This document shows positions 57,091 through 64,000 of a stretch of DNA of 64,000 bases, in pieces. How positions within the stretch are numbered: the stretch's first letter is position 1; every line of letters begins with the position of its first letter. Position numbers and translations under genes: made by a program. The notes under the pieces were generated by a model. That model was not told where the DNA came from. It saw nothing but the letters and a program-made list of their open reading frames with translations, and ran no database searches. Source of the stretch: CAWCGU01 sp963795195 (GTDB lineage Bacteria > Actinomycetota > Thermoleophilia > Solirubrobacterales > 70-9); contig CAWCGU010000006.1 of the NCBI GenBank assembly GCA_963795195.1, forward strand, positions 744,001 to 808,000, written 5' to 3'.

Positions 57091-57315
57091 TCAGTACTTG
57101 AGCAGGACGACGGTGTTGATGACGAACAGGATCGCGAAGAAGATCGTCCAGCGGTCGAGGTTGCGCTCGACCAATGATCCGCCGCCGAAGGAACCGCCAC
57201 CTGAGCCGATCCCGAAGGCGCCCGAGAGCCCGGCATCCTTGCCCGAGTGCAGCAGCACCAGGAAGATCAGGATCACCGAGATCAGCACCATTGTCACGCC
57301 GAGAACAGTTTCCAC
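57091..57315 (-). CDS. secG: Preprotein translocase subunit SecG
   Basis: A 74-aa membrane protein with two helices (L-I-S-V-I-L-I-F-L-V-L-L-H-S-G-K near residue 12 and I-F-F-A-I-L-F-V-I-N-T-V-V near 57) joined by a Gly-rich loop with G-L-S-G-A-F-G-I-G-S-G-G. H-S-G-K-D/G-L-S-G is the SecG signature. The GTG at 57315 was chosen because a longer in-frame start would add >100 non-membrane residues. It assists SecYEG export. It is followed after 47 bases by the lipoprotein gene. Confidence 0.9.
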   Translation of the reverse strand: METVLGVTMVLISVILIFLVLLHSGKDAGLSGAFGIGSGGGSFGGGSLVERNLDRWTIFFAILFVINTVVLLKY

Positions 57316-57415
57316 GGCTGCAGCAGGGTAGCGCCTGAGCGCGCTCGTGGGCAGATGATTGAGTCCGACGGCTGAGCGCGGTCGGCGTTCCGCTGCCGTC
57401 TCGCCGACGCCGCGA

Positions 57416-57721
57416 CTACGCCGGCTTGCCGGAGCGCTCGGCGACGCCCTCGCCGGCCTGAGCGTCGAGCTCCTTGAGGATCGCGATCGCTTCGCGGCGC
57501 AGTTCGGCGTCCTGGCGGCGGAAGTCCTCCTCGGACAGCTTGCCCGCGGCGTGGTCGAGCTCGGCGTCGCGGATCTCGCGGTACTTGGCCTCCTTGCGCG
57601 CTTCGAGGTCGGCGAGCACCGGATCCTCTGACGACACGACATCCCCCTCGCGCCCACGCAGGGGCCCGCTCACGAACCAGATCAGGGCGGCAGCAACGAG
57701 GGCCACGAGCACGTATTCCAC
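57416..57721 (-). CDS. Small CcmI-like membrane protein
   Basis: A 101-aa protein. One N-terminal membrane helix (Y-V-L-V-A-L-V-A-A-A-L-I-W-F) is followed by a ~75-residue charged helical region with L-E-A-R-K-E-A-K-Y-R-E-I-R-D-A-E-L-D and K-L-S-E-E-D-F-R-R-Q near 45-75, the N-terminal region of CcmI-type cytochrome c biogenesis factors. Full CcmI proteins are much longer. The nearby ccmF and ccmE support the link, but the similarity is modest. Confidence 0.5.
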   Translation of the reverse strand: MEYVLVALVAAALIWFVSGPLRGREGDVVSSEDPVLADLEARKEAKYREIRDAELDHAAGKLSEEDFRRQDAELRREAIAILKELDAQAGEGVAERSGKPA

Positions 57722-57763
57722 GCGCCCAGGCTATGAGGTCGGCAGCTGCGGCTCGGTAGCCGC

Positions 57764-58390
57764 TCAGCGACGCCGCAGGGAGCTGGCAACAAGCTGAACG
57801 ACCGCAGCCAGGTCATCGGCGAGCTGAGCCCGGGTGGCGCGAAGCACGTGAAGGCCCTGCGCCTCCAGATATGCGTCCCGGCGGTGATCGCGCTCAAAGG
57901 TCCAGCGGCTTCCGTGGAAGCTGTAGCCGTCGAGCTCCAGCACCAGCTTGTGAACGGGCCAGTAGAAGTCGACCTCGCAGGGGCCGATCTGGAAGTTGAC
58001 CCTGGGCTCGGCCAGGCCCGCGGCCCGGATGGCGGCAAGCAGCTGCCGCTCGGGCGGCGAACGCGTGAAGGCCGGGTCGCCGTCCTCGACTATGGCGCGC
58101 AGGGCGGGGGCGCCGGGACGGCCGGCATGGCGGGCGAGCGTGTCTTCGAGCTGGGTGACGGTCGTGCGGCCACGCCCACAAGCCCAGGCGACGCAGAGCT
58201 CGAGCTCTTCTCGATCAGGTTCGCGATGTCGATCAGGGTCCGAGGGACGCTGGTCAGGGGGACGCCATCGAGGATGCGCCGCTCCCGCGGATCGATCTGG
58301 GCAACGCGATCCCAGTGCCGCCGCCATCTCCCAGCCGCCTCCCGGCATGAGGTCGCTGCCAAGGAGGCAGACACCTTGATGCACCGCTGG
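57764..58390 (-). pseudogene. Truncated, frameshifted DUF559-type gene
   Basis: The C-terminal ~130 residues are a normal DUF559 fold (E-V-D-F-Y-W, L-V-L-E-L-D-G-Y-S-F-H and a basic end), with the linker G-V-P-L-T-S-V-P-R-T-L-I-D-I in another frame. A one-base loss near 58200 (opposite in direction to the other frameshifts) separates the halves. The N-terminal domain seen in the 39931 gene is missing, cut at the neighbouring DUF547 gene. It is probably a genuine decayed copy. Confidence 0.65.
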
Positions 58391-58395
58391 GCCAA

Positions 58396-59025
58396 CTACA
58401 GCCGAGACACGAACGTCCAGTCGAACTTCCCGAAGCGCACACGCAGCTCGAACCCGTTCGCCTCAACCCAAGCCGCGTCGCCGGGCGGGAGGTAGCGGGT
58501 CGCGAACACAACCAGGTCGCCGTCTTCCCCGTTCCCGAAATCCCCTCGGTAGAGCTTCATCAGGCCGGGGAGGGTGATCGTCCCCGAATCGCGGTCCAGG
58601 CTCGACTCCGCCTCGATGTAGGCCCTCGTGGCGGCTTCGAGCGTTTCGTTAAGCGTCTCCGCTTCGTATCGGCGAACGACAGGGCACGAGGCCGCCCCGC
58701 AGTTGAGCGCGAAGTGGATCCTGGGGTCGACGGTCGACGGCGCGGCCTCGAGCCTCGGGTCACCGAGGCCAGCAAGCCGCCGCATCGATCCCGGGGGGCG
58801 CGCGTTGCCGCGCAGCAGCCCGTGCTCGATCACGTTCAGCGAGTAGCTCTGCCCGGCGATCTCGATCGTCGTCGTCTTGAAGAGCCGCCGCTGCAACAGC
58901 AGGTTGCCGCGCCGAGGGCGCGAGTCGAGCTCCGCCGCGAGGGTCTCGTTGTAGGCGTTGAGCCAGAAGGCGATCCGCGCGTCGTCGCCCCTGATTTCGG
59001 CTGGGTCAGGCACTGCCGAGCTCAC
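58396..59025 (-). CDS. DUF547 domain protein
   Basis: A 209-aa protein. R-I-A-F-W-L-N-A-Y-N near residue 19, G-Q-S-Y-S-L-N-V-I-E-H-G-L-L-R near 60, the C-G-A-A-S-C-P region near 108 and Y-L-P-P near 187 are the DUF547 signature (glutaredoxin-associated in other organisms). No signal peptide is visible. It overlaps the end of ccmF by 4 bases (GTGA), so it belongs to the cytochrome c operon, which may point to thiol or heme handling. Confidence 0.82.
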   Translation of the reverse strand: MSSAVPDPAEIRGDDARIAFWLNAYNETLAAELDSRPRRGNLLLQRRLFKTTTIEIAGQSYSLNVIEHGLLRGNARPPGSMRRLAGLGDPRLEAAPSTVDPRIHFALNCGAASCPVVRRYEAETLNETLEAATRAYIEAESSLDRDSGTITLPGLMKLYRGDFGNGEDGDLVVFATRYLPPGDAAWVEANGFELRVRFGKFDWTFVSRL

Positions 59026-61197
59026 GGGCCAATCTTGCCGCGTGCACGTCGCTGACCCGTCGCCGGCGGGCCGGCGGGCGCCGGCCAGAGGGCGATCAGG
59101 ACACCGACCAGCGAGATCGCGCCCCCGACCCAGATCCAGATCACGAGCGGGTTGACGTTGACCCGGAAGTTGGCCGGAGGCGTGTTGGCGAGGTAGTTGT
59201 CGGCGAGCGCGCGGATGACGCCGCCCTGCAGGTAGCTGAGTTGCGCCTGACCGGCGGCGTCCCCAGGGGCGATCGACTCGGCGATCGCGGCGAGGCGCTT
59301 GTCGCCCTCGGCGATCTCATCCTCGAGCGAGGCGAGATCAGGTTGCATCGCGGTCCAGAAATCCTCGCCCGCCGCCTCGGTGCGACCGACCTCGCTCGTT
59401 GCCTCGCCCTCGAAGAAGCTGCGTACGACCCCCACACCGTCGCTCGTCGTCGCGTAGTAGTTGCGCCGGGGATGCAGGGACGCGAACTGCTCGCCGTCGC
59501 GTTTGACCGCGAGCACGGCGCCGAATGTGAGCCGCTGCTCGATCGGGTCGATCGACTGCGTCGGCCGCACGTAGGTGACCTCGTAGTCGCCGACCGCGGC
59601 GCTGTCGCCCGGCTGCAGGCGCAGGTCGCGCGAGGTCTGAAAGCTCGAAGAGGCGGCAACGGCGACCAGCAGGATCGCGAAGCCGGCGTGGACGATGTAG
59701 CCGCCGTAGCGGCGGCGGTTGCGCGACACGGTCGCGACCAGCGCCGCCGGAACCGAGCCACCCGCGAGCGCCCGGCGAGCCCGCACGCCGCGCACGAACT
59801 CCCCGGCCAGCGCGCTGAGGGTGAAGGCAGCCAGCGCGAAGGTGATCAGCGCGGCCGGTGCGTCCGCGGCATCGGTGAGTGCGAGCAGAGCCGCAATCGT
59901 GAGCGCCATGACCACGAGCGGCACCGCCGTGACCCGCCACAGCGAGCGCCAGCTCAGCCGGCGCCAGGCGAGCAACGGGCCGATGCCCGTGAACAAGACC
60001 AGTCCGATCGCCAGCGGCATCGTGTACTGGTCGAACCAGGGCGCCGCCAGCGAGGAGGTCTCGCCGGTGAAGGCCTCGGAGATCAGCGGGAAGAACGTGC
60101 CCCAGAAGATCACCGCGGCGAGCCCGACCAGCAGCAGGTTGTTGACCAGGAAGACGGCCTCGCGCGAGAGCAGCGAGTCGATCCGCCGCTCCGAGCGAAG
60201 CGAATCGCGGCGGCTGACGATCAGGTAGGTCGAGCCGAGCAGGACCGCGGCGATCAGTCCCAGCAGCGGCGGTCCTACGGTCGAGGCGCCGAACGCATGG
60301 ATCGATTGCAGCACCCCCGAGCGCACCAAAAAGGTGCCGAGCAGCGCCAGTGAGAAGGCGGCGACGATCAGGGAGACGTTCCAGGTCTTGAGCATGCCCG
60401 CGGCGCTCCTGGACCATCACCGAGTGCAGGAAGGCGGTTCCGATCAGCCACGGCATCAGCGACGCGTTCTCGACCGGATCCCAGGCCCAGTAGCCGCCCC
60501 AGCCGAGCTCCGAGTACGACCAGCGCGCGCCGAGCAGGATGCCGATGCCGAGCAGCGCCCAAGCGATCAGCGCGAAGCGCCGTGTGGAGCGAATCCAGCT
60601 CGAGTCCAGCCGCCGCGTGATCAGCGCCCCGATCGCGAATGCGAACGGGACCGCGAAGGCCACGTAGCCCGAATAGAGCATCGGCGGGTGGATCATCATC
60701 GCCGGGTGGCGCAGCAGCGGGTTCAGCCCGGCGCCCTCGACCGGCACCGGGCTGAGCCGCTCGAACGGGTTGGCGGCGAACAGCATCAGCGTGATGAAGA
60801 AAACGGCCAGCCCCGCCAGCACGGCGGTCGCGTAGGGAACGATCTCGCGGTGCTTGTGGCGCGTCGCGTAGAGCACCAGCGACGAGGCGATCGAAAGCAC
60901 GAACGCCCAGAGCAGCAGCGAGCCGCCCTGGCTGCCCCACATCGCCGTCAGCTTGTAGAAGGTCGGCGTCGTCGTCGAGGAGTGCTCGGCGACCAGCCGC
61001 ACGGAGAAGTCTGAGCGTGCGAAGGCCGACTCGAGCACGATCACGCAGATCGCCAGCAGGACGAAGAGCGCGTAGACGGCGCGGCGCGAGGAGTCGACCC
61101 AGCGGCGGTCGCCGCGGCTGCCGATGAGCGCGGCACCGGCGGCGTACAGAGCCGCGAGCAGCGCCAGCACCAGGCTCACGGCTCCGAGCCCGATCAT
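59022..61197 (-). pseudogene. ccmF: Cytochrome c-type biogenesis protein CcmF, one frameshift
   Basis: Two frames join to a ~725-aa heme lyase subunit with about 15 membrane helices. The tryptophan-rich signature (W-G-S-Q-G-G-S-L-L-L-W near residue 88 and G-Y-W-A-W-D-P-V-E-N-A-S-L-M-P-W-L near 228) is in the first frame; M-L-K-T-W-N-V-S-L and the C-terminal helices and periplasmic domain in the second. Deleting one G (GGG-C-ATG context near 60391) joins R-R-G to M-L-K. The span is 2176 bases, one over a multiple of three. CcmF ligates heme from CcmE to apocytochrome c. Confidence 0.9.
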
Positions 61198-61201
61198 CGA
61201 C

Positions 61202-61627
61202 TCACTGAATCTGGATGTGCTCCGGGTCCGCCTCCGCCTCCTCGGCGAACTTGGACGGGCACTTGGTGATCAGGCTGTCGTGCTCGGCGACGAGCGTGCC
61301 GTCCTGTAGCGCGCCCGTGACGATCACCTCGCGGCCTTCACGGAACGGATCCGGAACCGTGCCGGTGTAGACAACCGGGACGCTGACCGAGGGGTTGTCA
61401 CGGTCGGCGATCTCGAAGCGAAGTTCGGTGCCGTCGTGAACGACCGAGTCGTCGACGACCTCACCGGTGACGTCGTAGCTCTCCCCCGGTCCGGCGACGA
61501 GCAGCTCCGACGGCTCCTTGGCCTCGGTCGAGGCCGAGAACGATGTATAGACGAGCGCAGCGGCGAGCAGTACGGCGACGCCGAGGGCGACGCCGAGGCG
61601 GATCTTTCGCTTGCGTTCAGGGTCCAT
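61202..61627 (-). CDS. ccmE: Cytochrome c maturation protein CcmE, cysteine-type variant
   Basis: A 141-aa heme chaperone. An N-terminal membrane anchor (residues ~11-30) is followed by an OB fold (L-L-V-A-G-P-G-E-S-Y-D-V-T-G, V-P-V-V-Y-T-G-T-V-P-D, V-I-V-T-G-A-L). The usual heme-binding H-x3-Y is not present; instead the end has E-H-D-S-L-I-T-K-C-P-S-K-F, matching the Cys-type C-x3-Y of archaea and some bacteria except that Phe replaces Tyr. It lies directly before ccmF. Confidence 0.87.
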   Translation of the reverse strand: MDPERKRKIRLGVALGVAVLLAAALVYTSFSASTEAKEPSELLVAGPGESYDVTGEVVDDSVVHDGTELRFEIADRDNPSVSVPVVYTGTVPDPFREGREVIVTGALQDGTLVAEHDSLITKCPSKFAEEAEADPEHIQIQ

Positions 61628-61720
61628 GTGCGCAGTTGCGAATTATGACGGGCCACGGATGCCGCTCCGCCATCACTAACGTGCGAGGTCAATCCAACCT
61701 CGCAAAAGGAGAGCCCGCAG

Positions 61721-62164
61721 ATGGCCGGACAGTTCGGCGCCTCAGTCAAGATCGACAGCCCGGTCGAGGAGGTCGTCGCCTACGTCGCCGAGGGAACGAA
61801 CGATTCCGAGTTCAGCCCGCGCGTCCTCGAAATCACGAAGACGACGGATGGCCCGACGGGCGTCGGCACGATCTTCAAGAGCCGCGTCAAGGACGCCGGC
61901 ATGAAGACCGACCGGGAATTCGAGATCACCGAACTCGAGCCGCCGAGCAGAATTCGCTGGGCCGAGGTCTCCAAGAACATCATCACCGCGTCCGAGGGCG
62001 GCTACGACCTCGCCCCCGACGGCGACGGCACGACCCTGAGCTTCTACAACGTGCTCGAGGGCCACGGCTTCGGCAAGCTGATCACCGGCTTCGCGTTGAG
62101 CAGCGCCCGCAAGGACGCCGACAACTTCGTTAACCGCATCAAAACGGCGATCGAAGGGCGCTGA
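61721..62164 (+). CDS. SRPBCC (START-like) family protein
   Basis: A 147-aa polyketide-cyclase/dehydrase-like protein. V-K-I-D-S-P-V-E-E-V-V-A-Y-V near residue 9, T-T-D-G-P-T-G-V-G-T-I near 42 and an amphipathic C-terminal helix (A-D-N-F-V-N-R-I-K-T-A) fit the helix-grip fold, a hydrophobic ligand pocket. The ATG has an AAAAGGAG site. It diverges from ccmE. Ligand unknown. Confidence 0.84.
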   Translation: MAGQFGASVKIDSPVEEVVAYVAEGTNDSEFSPRVLEITKTTDGPTGVGTIFKSRVKDAGMKTDREFEITELEPPSRIRWAEVSKNIITASEGGYDLAPDGDGTTLSFYNVLEGHGFGKLITGFALSSARKDADNFVNRIKTAIEGR

Positions 62165-62190
62165 GGCTTCGGATCCAGGGTAAGACTCGC

Positions 62191-62896
62191 ATGGCTGATT
62201 CCAAAGGTTCTGCTGATCACCGGCGCCTCGAGCGGCATCGGCGCCGAGACCGCGCGCCAGGCGGTCGCGGCCGGCTGGCGTGTCGCGCTCGGAGCCCGCT
62301 CTGAGGAGAAGCTCGAGGCGCTCGCCTCCGAACTCGGCGGGGACGACGTCGCGCTGGCGCAGCGAGCTGATGTCACGGACTTCGCCGACCTCGAGGCCCT
62401 GACAGCCGCCGCCCTCGATCGCTTCGGGCGACTCGACGCCGTCTTCGCCAACGCCGGCTTCGGCGCGACGCGCGGCTTCCTCGAGGAGTCGGTCGAGCAC
62501 TGGCGCTCGATGGTGCTCACCAACGTGCTCGGCGTGGCACTGACGATCCGTGCCACTCTCCCGCACATGCTCACCCTCGACTCCGGCCAGTACCTGATCA
62601 CGGGCTCGGTCGCGGGGCGGCGAGCGCTGCCGGGTTCTCTGTACTCCTCGACCAAGTGGGCGGTGACGGGCATGGCCGAGTCACTGCGCCAGGAGCTGCG
62701 CCAGATGCACGACAACCACTCGGTGCGGGTGACTCTGCTGGAGCCGGGCATGGTCGAGACGCCGTTTTTCGACAAACAGCCGACGGGCGTGCTCAAGGAC
62801 GCCGACATCGCGCGGGCGGCGATCTACGCGCTCTCCCAGCCACCGCACGTCGACGTCAACGAGATCCTGATCCGCCCGATCACGCAACACGCGTGA
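62191..62896 (+). CDS. Short-chain dehydrogenase/reductase with N-terminal frameshift
   Basis: An SDR of ~234 residues. The start M-A-D-S is in one frame; one extra A in the AAA run near 62206 separates it from K-V-L-L-I-T-G-A-S-S-G-I-G near residue 5. N-A-G-F-G near 84, the catalytic Ser in T-G-S-V-A-G near 137 and Y-S-S-T-K near 149 follow. The span is 706 bases, one over a multiple of three. It lies 26 bases after the SRPBCC stop and is probably cotranscribed. Reading as given, translation from ATG 62191 fails within a few codons. Confidence 0.85.
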
Positions 62897-62972
62897 CCTG
62901 CCCCCGCGCGGCGAATCACTGCGCAATGATGAGTGTTGTGTGATGAAAAGCGCCGGCGACCGTAGTGGGGCT

Positions 62973-64000
62973 ATGAAAAGTTTTCTGACGGCAGCGGCAA
63001 TCGCACTGATGGGCGTGACCCTGATGGTGCTCAATAGCGACGTGGAGGCCGAAGGCAAGCGGCCGATTCGAAGCGGCGCCAAACTCACCAGCTTCCAGAC
63101 GTGTAAGGGGTTGAACCGCTACGCGCGGGCGCACCCGCGCTCGCTGCGCACGAGTCGGCTTCGGTTTCGGCGGGGGCGCGATCATGGAGGACGGCGTCGG
63201 CGCTCCGGCCCGCGACCGGCGATCAGGCGCTTCCGACCGCGCCGACAGACTCAACCAGACGCCCCGACGTCGGAGAGCGGCACCAACGTCCAGGAGGCCG
63301 GCGTCGACGAGCCCGACATCGTCAAGGCCGTCGGCGCGAAGCTCTTCGCCCTCGCCGGCGGGGCGCTGCACTCGATCGACGCCTCCGGCACGACGCCGCG
63401 GGCGCTCGACTCCGTCGAGCTGCCCGGCAAGGACAGCTCTTACTACTACGGTTACGGCGCCGAGCTGTTGATCTCCGGTGATCGTGCGCTCGTGATCGCC
63501 AACTCCGGCTACGGCTACGGCGAGCCGGTCCCGCTCTCCTTCGCGCCCTACTCGGCGCAGAGCACGATCACAGAGCTCGACATCTCCGATCCGGAGGCGC
63601 TGCGAATCACCAAGACGCTGAAGCTGGAGGGCAGCTACGTCTCGTCGCGCCTAACGGGCTCGACCGCGCGTGTCGTCGTCTCGGCGACACCTCAGTACCC
63701 GGCGCTCCCCGACGGTTCGTCCGGCGGCGGCTTCGTAGAGGGCGACGCGGTCTCGCCGCCCAGCACCGGCTCCCCAGAGGCCGGCGGGACCACACAGACC
63801 CCGGCCTCGCGGTCGCGCACCGGCACCAGGATCAAAAGCAGCGGCCCCAAGTGGCTGCCGACGGCGATCCTCACCAACCGCGCCAAGCACAAGCGCTCGG
63901 CGCGCCCGATGGCTCGCTGCACCGACGTCAGCCGCCCCGAGAGCTTTTCCGGCCTCGACACGCTGACGGTGCTGACGATCGACATGAACCGCGGCCTGCC
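62973..64000 (+). CDS. Secreted beta-propeller domain protein (partial, cut by window edge)
   Basis: An open frame of ~342 codons reaches the right edge. A signal/anchor helix (A-A-A-I-A-L-M-G-V-T-L-M-V-L) is followed by a short linker and then the beta-propeller signature S-G-T-N-V-Q-E-A-G-V-D-E-P-D-I-V-K near residue 103 and repeated strands (L-F-A-L-A-G-G-A-L, L-L-I-S-G-D-R-A-L-V-I, I-T-E-L-D-I-S-D-P). Between residues ~50 and 100 the frame is Arg-rich noise; other frames there show G-F-G-F-G-G-G-A-I-M-E-D-G and A-T-G-D-Q-A-L-P-T, so three single-base insertions (63.13-63.27 kb) may cancel out. Function unknown; extracellular. Confidence 0.8.
   Translation, partial: MKSFLTAAAIALMGVTLMVLNSDVEAEGKRPIRSGAKLTSFQTCKGLNRYARAHPRSLRTSRLRFRRGRDHGGRRRRSGPRPAIRRFRPRRQTQPDAPTSESGTNVQEAGVDEPDIVKAVGAKLFALAGGALHSIDASGTTPRALDSVELPGKDSSYYYGYGAELLISGDRALVIANSGYGYGEPVPLSFAPYSAQSTITELDISDPEALRITKTLKLEGSYVSSRLTGSTARVVVSATPQYPALPDGSSGGGFVEGDAVSPPSTGSPEAGGTTQTPASRSRTGTRIKSSGPKWLPTAILTNRAKHKRSARPMARCTDVSRPESFSGLDTLTVLTIDMNRGL

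Overview
The window is GC-rich (roughly two thirds G+C), densely coded, and reads as chromosomal DNA of a Gram-positive actinobacterium, most plausibly a member of Thermoleophilia/Solirubrobacterales. The evidence is an actinobacterial-type LexA box, an InhA-like enoyl-ACP reductase, an Rv2578c-type radical SAM protein, a c-di-AMP riboswitch ahead of an RlpA-like wall protein, frequent GTG starts, and many starts that sit 6-9 bases after a TANNNT box, as expected for leaderless mRNAs. I see no phage, insertion sequence or CRISPR array. The lineage is inference from gene content; I could run no search.

Layout. 0-5.7 kb: the end of a MarR repressor gene diverging from a DrrAB-type ABC exporter (ATPase plus two permeases), then an acyl-CoA synthetase overlapping an MFS exporter. 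5.9-8.9 kb: a frame-broken radical SAM gene and an MhqO/MhqD-like dioxygenase-hydrolase pair with a 2TM protein. 9-20 kb: a class III aminotransferase, a DUF255 thioredoxin-like protein, two paralogous Cys-rich secreted proteins, PhzF diverging from PdxH, a secreted SGNH esterase, a DMT exporter, and a glutamine synthetase followed at once by a secreted beta-helix protein. 20-31 kb: hydrolase, RlpA-like protein under a c-di-AMP riboswitch, SDR, enoyl-CoA hydratase, a large secreted AttH/CrtC-like protein, a MerR regulator diverging from a DUF2236 gene, a FAD-Rieske oxidoreductase, several small proteins (one of 35 aa) and a DUF4242 protein. 31-36.4 kb: a LAL-type LuxR regulator, RNase P RNA, lexA with a zinc-ribbon partner, tRNA-Leu(GAG), an ECF-like sigma factor with a DUF2294 gene. 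36.4-42 kb: saccharopine-dehydrogenase-like reductase, DHA2 MFS pump, CMD protein, a DUF559 gene bracketed by a 53-bp hairpin repeat, and an F420-type LLM oxidoreductase.

42-49.5 kb is the clearest functional unit: a nine-gene, almost fully overlapping FAS-II operon (fabD-fabH-fabG-acpP-fabF-carboxyltransferase-SGNH hydrolase-MaoC dehydratase-fabI). It covers malonyl loading, condensation, both reductions and dehydration, plus an embedded esterase/thioesterase candidate. 49.6-55.2 kb: methyltransferase, GAF-histidine kinase/LuxR response regulator pair, a second acyl-CoA carboxyltransferase diverging from a beta-lactamase-fold hydrolase. 55.2-62 kb: a repeat-rich secreted protein, a peptide-binding lipoprotein, SecG, a CcmI-like protein, a DUF559 fragment, DUF547, CcmF and a Cys-type CcmE (cytochrome c maturation), then SRPBCC and SDR genes. 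The right edge cuts a secreted beta-propeller protein.

A cross-cutting feature matters for anyone using this sequence: at least ten genes are interrupted by frameshifts, and nearly every one is repaired by deleting a single base. That one-sided bias points to insertion-type sequence error more than to gene decay, so these genes are described here as the inferred full-length reading.
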